DNA of 64,000 nucleotides from Ipomoea triloba (taxonomy: Eukaryota; Streptophyta; Magnoliopsida; Solanales; Convolvulaceae): the NCBI RefSeq assembly GCF_003576645.1, contig NC_044922.1, forward strand, positions 27,101,231 to 27,165,230, given 5' to 3'. This document shows positions 42,300 through 53,321 of the stretch, piece after piece. The notes beneath the pieces were generated by a model. The model was not told where the DNA came from. It searched no databases and worked only from the letters and a program-made list of their open reading frames with translations. The translations under genes and the position numbers were made by a program. Position 1 is the first letter of the stretch. The number at the start of each line of letters is the position of its first letter.

Positions 42300-45200
42300 A
42301 CACTACTACAAGAAAAATCAAAAGTTATTTGAGTTATATATTGTCATGTGTGGTTGGGAGCTTGGGAGCGGCTTATTAGCATGGGCTTCTTAATTTGAAT
42401 CGGTTAACTATAAACAACTTAAGTTTGTTTACCTCCTTGTGGTTGTGGTTCTTTGCCGACTAGGGTCACAAGACAAGGTTTACCCAATTCACACCCTCGA
42501 GTAATGACGGATAGTTTCTTTCTTCACTCACAAAAAATTTAAATTCCTAAAATCGATAGGCCGATATTTAATTTACCAATGAATTTTGGTAGGTAAAATG
42601 CTAAAATAATTCATAGGTATTTAAGGTACGGTTGTGGCTAAATGTGTACGTATTTAGTTGTTTTAGAGTAGTGGAATAAACCAATTTGATATGTTCCTTC
42701 AATTCATTTTATCATAAAGTATCCACCACATTAGTGGTTCTTGGTGAGATTTTTGAGGAAAAATGACTGATGTGGAAGAGAAAAAAAAAGTAAGGAGAGG
42801 GCCAGAATGAATTCGATTGCCTTCTCCTACAAAGACCAAGGTTTTTGCAGAGAGTAAAAAAATGCGCAGGAACACGCTTAGAGCAGATTTCGACAGCCAC
42901 TCTGACTTAAGAAATTAAAGCGTTACTTTCCTCTTCTTTTTTTTTTTTAATTGTCAGAATATTTTTTTTTCTTTTCTTTTTCTCTTCCATTTCTCTCTCA
43001 CTCTCTCTCCTACTGACTTCCTAAAATGTTATGCAAAAATCACACTGTTGAGGGCGCCCCAACATTTTTCTATAAAAATTAAGTAGGGGAGTATGTAGAT
43101 GGCAACTTGGTGTCTTCTGCTCCGGTATCATGTAAAAAAAAAAAATTTTAAAAAGTAATTTTGAAATAAATAACTTCATTTTCTTTATGGCCAAAATATT
43201 CTTACATTTTCATTTTCAATAGAAAGCACTGCACGAAAGTATAAGAAGGCACTGAAATTTTGTCAATCGGTACCGTATTGATTTTTATTGAGTATGTAGT
43301 TCAATAAAAAAACATTTTGTACTCTTATAATATTAGATACAACCAATTCAAATACATTTTTTGAGTTTTACACGGCACAAATAAGTATGTTACCATCATT
43401 TTATACACCTTAAAATTTCTCGTGAATTTTTATGTTATCCAAATTGAACTTGTATACCGCTATTTGCTGTAAAGGCACGTAGTTGTACTTCTAAATAATG
43501 GTACTATATATTACAATAAAAATACAAGAAAACATGTTTTAAACATTCACATGCGTATTAGCAATATGTAAAAGGTTTTACACATATTAGTCAAAGAAGG
43601 TTGACATGTGTGATTAAATAAATATGTAATATGAAAAAATATAATTAGTAAAATAATGACATGATGCTAATTTCTTTTTTCTTTTTTTGAAAGGATGCAA
43701 ATTTCTTTAAACTTAACTAAAGTTTTGAGATTCACATGCATATTGAGTATACTTTTATGTTAAAATTAATGACGAAATATTTTATCATCCTTAAAGTCCT
43801 ATCAAACATGAACATGATAATGTATAAACTATCATCGCAAATAGTTATATGTACCAACACATTTTCTATATATTTATATTTATATGTTATCATCATTAGC
43901 TTTTATATAATTTATATATATGTTAGATCAAATAGGTGAAAGTAAAGAAAATTAAGTAGGAGGAAAGAACAATAATTTTTATTTTTATTTTTTGTGATGA
44001 AGGGAGGTCACCGTGAATACCCCTGTACACTGGGTAAACCTCATTTTTTTATAATAGGTTGCAAACGACATAAGAGAGGTAAACCGTACTAGGAAGACTC
44101 ATGTGATGGGCTTGACCAAGAGAGTGTTGACAATAATCAAATTCGTGACATTAGCTTTAGATATGAGAATCATGCTTCACTTACTTGGTCAACCCTTTCG
44201 GGGTTAGTTACAATCATTTAATTCGTGTATATGAAACCTGCAATGTTGAAAGATCAACTCTCGTAATGGCACAACATATTAAAGAATTCTAAGCCAAGTT
44301 TTTTTTTTTTATTCAAGTAAAATTTAAATTATATAATAAGCGTAATTCAAATTGATCTCACATTAATAGAAATACCAAATCAAAGTCGTCAGTAATTTTA
44401 AAAATATTTTATTAAATAATTTTATTTAAAAAAAAAACACCAAGACAAGAATTCTTAGTTAATTAGCTAGTAGGATTCGATTATAATAAGAAATGAAGTG
44501 AAGGATATAATTATGAGCTTATCCAAAACCTTGCGGGCCTCTTTGTGTCTGCAGAAGCATGCAAGAGCATCTGCGCATGTTATCCAATTTTCTTCATCGA
44601 TATTTAAATTTTTATCTTTTAAATATTTATTTCTTAGCCCGAAATAATATAAGTATCCGAGATTCCGAGTGCAATCTTTATACCATGGACCGACTCTAAT
44701 ACATGTGTATGTATTATATGTTTTAAATTTCTATGTTTTGTGTTGTAAAATTTTATACTTTAGGCATATGGATTTTGTATAAATAAATTAGTAATTACGT
44801 CTTATGTTATGAATTTTGTGTCATATATTGTGAAATTCTGTGCCTATGAACACAAATTATGTACCTAAATCAGATTTGAAAAATAAATAAATATATAACA
44901 TATGTGTGTCTTGTGTAGTTGTGTTATAAAACTATGTACCTTACAAGTATATTTTTTGTACCTCGTCATTTCGATTCAAGGTCCAAAATGCTATGTGGAC
45001 CATAGTGTATGATATAAATTGTCATCCAAGTGAGTGGAGCATAATTTTCTATTTAAAATCTTTTTAGTGTACGTGATTACTCTCTTATATAATTTACAAG
45101 CTTCTTTTTTTTTTTTTTTGCAAACAATATAATTTACAAGCTATTATATAAGAGTTGTATTTACCTAATGTGTCTTGAAAAATATTATATTTTTTTTAGT

Positions 45201-47130
45201 ACTGATAACTCTATTATAATGTAGTATTTATTCATATTAAAATTTCGTAAAAAAAAAATTATAAACGTTATTCAACTTCAAATTAATTAGGCAATTCACA
45301 GTACTAGACTGAACGTAGCGTTAGATGACACTTAGACAGTTAGGTACGTTTACCGTTGCGTATGGCTCCCAAACCAGTCATCGTAGCCAGCTACAGATAC
45401 GACGTTGACTGCTATTCTAGGATAAAATATATATATATTTTTAAAAGACTATATATTATTTTCATCTCGTAATTTACATTATATTAATCCAACGCAAATA
45501 AATAAATACATAAAAATCCACACTTTAGACCCAACAATCAATCATTAGTAATTAGAGATTAAGGATTAAAATATATTTTTATATATGAGAGTTTCAAAGC
45601 GGGTTGAACCCGAGCAATTTAAATCATGAATCATAGTCCACATAACATTATGGACTCTGAATTAAAACAAAAAAGTACACAATTCATACTCATAAGGTAC
45701 ATATTTTCATAACGCAATTCAACTTTTCAAACCCAACAATTGGCTTTGGCGAATTGCCAAAACATAATTTTGTTTCTGTACATGATTTTTGTTTTGATCA
45801 GGCTCATGCTCCAGTTTTTTTCTTTTTCTTTTACTTGTTTTATTATATTATATAAAAATTATAAATGTTATAGTAATAATAAATTATTATTTAAAATACA
45901 ATTTGATAAAGTAATATATAATTAATAATTAACAATTATTTTTATTTATTTGTTTAAATATTTATGTTATTTATTTAATTTATTTTTATAATTAAAAATT
46001 ATTATATAATTAATAATTAATGAATAATGAATTATTTTTATAAAATATACACATGTCCATATATATCTTTTGATATGTTAACTAATAATCATTAAAAAAA
46101 AAATTTACTAAACATCTCTCTATAAACCGTTAAAACAATTCGCTAGTCAAAACTGCTAAAAGAATCTGCTAACAAGTATCCGCTAACGGCTAATCGTCAA
46201 TTATCAAACAAGACCTATAAATGAAAATATTTTTCAAAAAATAAATTATTTTCTAAAAATTAATTTTTTTTTTTTTTTTATGTTTCTAAACCAACTCTCT
46301 GCTTGTGGCTACTCGATTCTCAAAAAAACTCTTGATGACAATAAACTATAAAGTGAACAATTAATTAAACTTTACAGATGTTGCTTTTTGGATGTTTTCA
46401 TTTGCCAGCCATTCAGCCAACTATACTATACATACCCCCTTGAATACAAAGTTAAAAAATGTCATTTTTCTTGTTGTCACGTTTATTATTGTGTTCACTT
46501 TTAATCACATATATGAATATATGATTATTAAATATCACTATATCGGACAATTTTTTACATGTCATTTTTACTACTCCGTATTTATGAGTTAAATTAACTA
46601 TTTCTTCTTTACTTACCTTTTTTAGTATTTTCTTATTATTTATAAATTATTTTTTTTTGGTTGTGTTTAATAGTAGTATACTACTTTACTATTTTTATGT
46701 AGTTTCTAATAAATATATACGTTTTGTATATTAATGCTAAACTTAATATTATAAAAAATTGAATTGTATATAACTTTTGTCAAGTTTCGTTAGTGAACCA
46801 GATACATACAAATGGAATATATATTTAAAATGGAACGGATGGACTAACTTTTGGGTCAGACAAATAAAATGCTAAAAAAAATCCTAATTTTTTGCCGTTG
46901 ATGAACAATAATGTACGTGCCAAATATGGCACAATACTGTTCACCCTGACAAAAAAAGAAGAAGAAGGCATTTTAGTGTGTTCATTGGAGGAGAAATACA
47001 CCATTTTTTGCCATTTTGTCGTTATGCAGTCTCCCTTGAAGATGGTCTTACTTTTATTATCTGGTTCACAATATATATATCTGTTGTACAAAGAACAGAC
47101 GCGGATACCCTAATTTTTTTTAAATATTTC
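42300..47130. other. Long intergenic stretch, very AT-rich
   Basis: No gene recognised in 4.8 kb. A CACTACTACAAGAAAAATC phrase at 42300-42319 is a CACTA-type terminus without nearby subterminal motifs. At 46120-46215 there is a scrap related to the AGCTTTTTGAGAAA MITEs (CGCTAGTC, GCTAACAAGTATCCGCTAACGG). Short open frames (for example 43736-43939, 46392-46592) are Leu/Ile/Tyr-rich by base composition only. Confidence 0.55.
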
Positions 47131-47354
47131 CTTGCCAAATTGCAACGGAATTATTCCGTCGCAATATTTCGCGACGGAATAATTCCGTCATATCTCGCGA
47201 CGGAATTTTTCTGTCGCAAACGAAGATACGACAAGCCGATAGGCGACGGAACGAATTCCATCGCAATTCCGTCGCAAAATCTGTTTCACGACGGAATTTG
47301 GCTGTTTCGCGACGAAATTTGTCCGTCGCGAATTGCGATTTTTCTTGTAGTGAT
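47131..47354. mobile_element. CACTA-like terminus with CGACGGAATT subterminal repeats
   Basis: About eight copies of CGACGGAATT or its complement AATTCCGTCG sit within 200 bp, in both directions. They end at GCGATTTTTCTTGTAGTG, whose reverse complement begins CACTACAAGAAAAATCGC. Dense inverted subterminal words beside a CACTA tip are diagnostic of CACTA (En/Spm) elements. The matching other end with the same words is not in view; the 42300 tip shares only the first bases. Confidence 0.75.
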
Positions 47355-48622
47355 AATTAGCTTGTTGTTCAAGTAGTGTAAAATTAAACATTTAAGAATC
47401 TAAGACTAAGATCACATATCGAGACTAATATGTTCTGACTTGTCTATTGTTCTTATTTAGACACAGAACCTAATCTTGTTCATGTAACGTAAGATAATCT
47501 TAGTGGCCAACACTAATCCCGTACGTTGGTGCATCTCTTATTTACAAAGCAAGAATAGTATTCTTAGTTTATGGTAAGACCTCAAGAGTCAAGAATGTAC
47601 TAATCATGTTCGCATTGAGAAGAATCTCGAGAGCGATCGACAAAATACTCCATCATATGACTTTTAAAGTAGTTGAATTTTTAGGGCTTAGAACTCGAAC
47701 CTGAAACATTTGATTAACCACTTTTTTTTCCTTTTACCATCATACTATAAATTGAAAAAATAAATTTTGTCGCCCCAAAAAGACTAGTTTAGTGAATGAA
47801 ACATGACTCTTATACGTAAAGGTCATGAACTCGATTCCATTAGGTTTTCTTAACACACTTTACTTTATATACACCTTTAAGTAGTAGCTGTAAATTTATT
47901 TTTTCTCGTCATTCAAATACTGAATGGTCAAGTCAAATATTATATGCACAACACGGTATATGATCTCCAAGATTAGAAACATGCATGAACTTATGTTTCC
48001 ACACGCAGAGATCGATGAAGATGCTGCGACACATGCGGCAATTCGATCCGTATCTCCGGCGAGATTCCTGGTACGACTCTATCATAAACAAGGCATGCAC
48101 ACGAACTTTACATGTTTGATTTGCATGTCAACAAGATATATATGTAACAAAACTACATGCTAGAATTGAATTGATTCGTGATCAAATTCTTGGTCAAAAT
48201 TAGAAAAAAATGGTTCAATAATCTCGATTATTGTGTTTACACTATCTAAAAAGAGGCTGGGTAGAAAAAAAAAAATGTGTATCATTAATCCTAGAAAAGA
48301 AAATTGTCTAATCTCGTGATTTCATTATACTACATGATACTGATAGACAATTCCGTTGAATAATTAATCGCATGCACGCAGTTGTAGTTAAAAACGTGAT
48401 TAGGAGATTAGGATATATCAACCACAAATATAATGATCAATTTAATTTCACACTTTAAACGCATATGAAAAATATAAGTTCGGTCAAATTCATATTCAAG
48501 CTGAACTAAAGCCGACTCGTTAAGTAATCAAGCCAAGCTCAAGCTTAAAAAGTGTTGGGTTGTATGTTTTGGGCCGCTCACGAGCCATGCGTACGTACGT
48601 GTATAAATATAAATAAATAAAT

Positions 48623-48648
48623 ATGTGTGTGTGTGTGTGTGTGTGTGA
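48623..48648. repeat. (GT)n microsatellite
   Basis: Thirteen GT units. Confidence 0.95.
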
Positions 48649-48756
48649 ATAGCTTATCAAAGCCCGTTGCATCGGAGAGTAAAATTGAGAGAGTAAGATT
48701 TGGGGTACATGTAGTAGAATGATGACCAAGTTCTAGTGCGGTCAGGCCTTAATGTG

Positions 48757-48975
48757 CGGCCGCACCATTAGGTATGCAAAAATGCACCAATTGTGTTTGG
48801 AAATGTAGAAGAATGAAATGCACCAATGCACCATAAAACGCACCACACACCAAAGAAAAAAAAAACATCATCCCTCTCCACACCTAATGGTGCATTTTCA
48901 AACATTGTATGATGCGTTTATGCGTACCTAATGATGCATTTTGTGATGATGTGTACTTAATGGTGTCTAAAATTT
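48757..48975. mobile_element. Small fold-back element with GCACCATTAGG arms
   Basis: GCACCATTAGGTATGCAAAA at the left is complementary to parts of CCTAATGGTGCATTTTC and GCGTACCTAATGATGCATTTT at the right. The middle is packed with AATGCACC words. It resembles a decayed MITE. Confidence 0.4.
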
Positions 48976-51900
48976 TAACCTACCTAGGTTCAAGCTTAGT
49001 ACAATTCACTTGCACGCCTAGTAATAAATGAGGTTTGTGTGTACTTTAGACTCCAAATATTAGATACCATTGAAATGTCAAAGACATTTGTTCTTTCTTA
49101 ATAGTGTATTGTATTAATGTGTCGTGGTCACGCTTTTTATAATTTAGTTTCTATTTTTATAATCTAAGTTTTTTTTTAGTACTACTGACTTCGTTACATT
49201 GTATAGTAGTATCTGTTCATATATATACTTTCTCAACCTATTAAAACGCAAAGAGCCAATACTGCTTCCACTGAGACTCAAACCTATGACCTCTCATTTT
49301 GAAGAGTTACCCCATGCCTCTTGATCACAAGTTTATTGGCAAAAAAAAAAAAAAAAAAATCATTGAACTTTTTTCAAATAATTTGAAAATTTATCAGACT
49401 TTATTTTCATTTTCATGTCTAATTAACAAGAAGGGTCCCAAGGATGATAGGCTTATAAGTTATACCTCACAATCACAAGTAAGATTACTTAATTGCCCAT
49501 ACAAAAATAAGATAAGACTAGGACTATTGTGACAATTACCTTCCATGGCAGCCATGGCAATACCTTTCATTACCCCTACATCAACATGTATATGTTATAG
49601 AGGTTTTTTTTTTAACTGTTTATCCATAGATTTGGAGCCGATAGTCACGTGACTATACCTCAAACAACCAGTTTTAATGCTGCCATGTTGTTGTTACTTT
49701 CAATCGAGAGAAAATACTTGCAGAGATGTCGGCTGCACCCAACTGTTTTGAATATGTTTCATCCATCATTCAATGATGTTTAAATTGTTTTGAAAGTTAA
49801 TTTGATAATTACAAGATTTTAAATTTGATTTCTTGTGAGAGTTATTATTTAGGGTTCTCAGTTTCAGCCAGTTAGGTATAGGTTTTCTAGCGGTAGACTG
49901 GTTTATCTCATTGTAATCCTTTGTCGACTAGAGTCGTCAATCCTTATACCATGGACCAAGGTTTATAGTGCACTGTGAATATGATTATATGAACAAATTC
50001 GGAGTATTTTCGTAATAAATCATCCAAATAGCATCTCTTGTCTCACTTCTTACTAGTAGTGTTGCCAGCGTAGACCTAATAACATCACGAGGTCAATCCC
50101 CGTTAAGAGAAACGATAAACCGGGAACCCTAATCAAGAATCAAGAAATGGCAAGCCCCCCATGATGATTATGCAAGTCTGCTTGCCTAAATCCATTGCCA
50201 TTTACCATGGAAGGTATGGGTATGAATCCTTCACCAACATGAGAAGCAGTACCATGAAATTCATCACATGTAATGGCCTCTTTCTTCTCCGACAAGATCT
50301 TGCAGTTATTACTGTGATAAAAGAAACCAACAACCAACCCAGAAGCCATTGTCAAAGGTACAATGGACCATCATGCCTGTGTAACAGAAAGGGAATCAAA
50401 CTTATACCAGAATGACATTTACTTTCTAGGTTAAGGACTAAAGGAGCCTCTGATTGATATGTTTTTTTTTTCTAACAAAAATGTATGAACAGACCATGTG
50501 GGGTGTCCCCTAGGCTCTCTAATGCTGTGGAGTTTTCCTGGGGGGGCTGCATTTTCTGCATTCTCTGATGGTAAAAAGTACAGATGTTCTTGGACTTGCA
50601 AGCATGGATGGGACTAGGGTTTGATTTTCAAAGAAGATGACAAAAGTTCCTCATAAGTAATGTTCCTCATACCTACTATTTTGTTTGGCTTTTTTTTTTT
50701 GATACATTATGTTTCTAGCTTACGCTAGACTAATCCTAAGCCCCCATAATCCCTGTCCAAGAGTCGCTGGAAGAGGCCGCGAGTCGACCAAGCAACATCC
50801 CAGTCAGTCCCTATCGTTGGCTCTACGCACAAGGGATCCATCTCCACACTTCTGCCAACTTGGGGAGCCCAAGGGCCCAAACTCTAGCCTGGAGAGTCCT
50901 AACTTAAAGATGTTGGTGGGAGTCGAGTCTCCACCATGCCACTGGTGTGGTGACTTTAGGTCAGGTGATCTACCACTTGTTGTGTAACAATGACCTAATC
51001 CTATGTTCAAGTCACCAAGAGGCCGAGAGTCTTGGGACATAACTTAACAGGTTGGCCAATTCAAAAAGAGTTCAAACCTCTGATTAGCTAACAACCGCAA
51101 GACTTTGGGAAACCTGTTAAGACAGGTCTTACAATTTATAGTTGGCGTTCACCAGTTTCCAACCAAGTTTTCCACCCACCCCAAGTTAGATAACATGAGA
51201 AATGCTAAAGTGAAAGCCTCATACCAAAGTGCAATTTGCAATCTAGACATTAATGCTCTAAGGATTACATGAGTCATTGTTCCAAGAATGAAATCTTGCT
51301 TAGGATAGAAAATTCTGCCCTTGAATGTCAAGAAAACTAGGATACCGGGATCTAAATGCACCCAAACTAGATTTCAAGTAGCAGTGTGGAGATCGCCTCT
51401 AGTTAGAATAGCATGTTTTTTCTTTTCCAATGTTCAAACAAAACCTAATTGATCATAGGCTTTTGGTGGCTTCCTTGTCCAGTCAAATCAAACACGGGAT
51501 TTCTTTCATCTATCTATGATTGTGTAAACAAGATTAAGGGGGAGGAGGAGGATGAGGCATTATGATGCAAGAAATCTACGAGTCTTGTCAATTTTCAATA
51601 GCCTACAGGATACTATTTTCCAATCCAAGTTTGGCTCCATCGCTAAAAGCTTAAGACTATCAATGCAAGGGCACATGCATATACTTAAACATTAAAGCAC
51701 AAAGGCTGCATAATTCAAAACTTACATATACCAGACAGCTACAAGACATTGACAGTCACTGGGAAGACGGGCCCTCCGTGTTGACTTTGGTTGAGCAAAG
51801 TTCTGAGGCTTGGAACGGGGTTCTCACAGACAGATACTAACAGTACATAGCAAGTTGTTCCAACACAGTTAAGCTGCTTTTAATAAGACGATGGAATTCT

Positions 51901-53321
51901 CATTTAAACGGGAAACAATAATGCAGAGTGCTATGTCACAGAAGAATATATTCCCGCCTATTATCTTCCTAGGCTAGACAAAAAGATGTGCATACATGAT
52001 TTTGCATGTGACATAGATTCCTTCTTCGATCATCTATATGTTCAAGTAAAAAGTCATCCTAAATCCTAATCATTTAGTTGAGAGATCAGTAACACATTTC
52101 ATAAAAACATGATCTTCTTTGATTTTTTTCTTCTTTCAAAAAAAAAAAGTTCCAAAATCGTCGAGACATTTCTAGCTGCTATTAATTTCACCTTGTTCCC
52201 TTTCTTCCTGTCTAGAATTTCTGTCTAACTTAAAGCAGTAAAGATGCATGCAAAAGTTTAGCAATTTCCTTTTTCCCGTTATGGTAACTTAACTCCTTTT
52301 TCTCCTCGAGTTCAATCCATGTTGTCCTAAAAACATTACTTTCTTTTTTCGTCCTATTGCTGCTAAGAAAATCTAATAAAGTTCAGACAGAGTGCTCAAT
52401 CAGGTGTATTAATTGAAATTGTTCGGTAGTGTACAACAAAGAAACGGGAAAGAAAACAGACATTAAGGTGTACATTCTATTCCACATCACCACATGTGGC
52501 ATGGTAGATGCTACCCATTCCCCTGGAAGAACTGCATGAAAATTATTCCAGATTACGAACCAGATTCAATGGATTCAACCATGACCGTTGATTGTTGACT
52601 AGTCTCTCCCAGGTGTAATTAAATCAAGCCGGCAAGACATACCTTCTACATAATACTAGCGTATTTGGCTTCATGCTGTATAGAGCAAACTGAATCTCTG
52701 CATGTTGGAAAAAAGAAAATAAAAAAATAAATGAAATATTAGACTAGATATCATCAGCATGTGCAACATATGATTTGGTTACTAAAAGAAATTTTCCATT
52801 AAAAAAAAAAGTTTAATACATCACTTTCGGGGAATATCTATGATTAATTACAGAAAGAGCAGAAAAGCGTAAAACTCTTAGTTACAAAAAACATGTAGCA
52901 CCATCAAACACAATCTCAAAATCTATACTAGTCTCTAATTTGAGGATTAATGGAAGTCACCGGACATCTGTGAAGCATGTCATGTACATAAGTGCGTGAA
53001 CAAAAGAATTAAAGACGACAATTTTAGTTATTTACAGAAATATGGTGAAAGTAGTTTGCAGTACTAAAAATGCGACAGTAGATGAAGGTTATACTTCTGC
53101 TGAACTTGCAGGTAACCCTTGGAGAACGGTTAGGTTTAGTAGTTCATTCATAATCTATTATTGAGTAGACAATGGGATGCTCGATAAAGCATTATAGCCC
53201 ATTGGGAACATTTTTAGCGTGTTACATTGAACCTTGCAACTAAATTTGAGGCAGAGAATTTATTAAATCTTGCAAAAGAATGAAGCCGGTGTTTCAATGC
53301 CTGACCTCTTCATCCGCTATG

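Larger units (their letters stand above)
47355..53321. other. Intergenic stretch downstream of CYP23
   Basis: No gene I can support. It contains a (GT)n run (48623-48648), a fold-back AATGCACC element (48757-48975), a 71-codon minus-strand frame at 50140-50355 of unknown nature, and a GC-richer segment at 50700-51080. From 51.1 to 53.3 kb base composition is more even than elsewhere, but I found no continuous coding exons. The 3' untranslated region of CYP23 would lie just below 53322. Confidence 0.45.

Noticed and set aside
42300..47354. A single 5-kb CACTA transposon between the two tips
   Set aside because: The left tip lacks the subterminal words, the 3-bp flanks differ (TAA against ATA), and there is no transposase between them.
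46978..47391. 132-codon plus frame and minus frame near the CACTA terminus
   Set aside because: The second half reads the CGACGGAATT subterminal repeats; no transposase motif.
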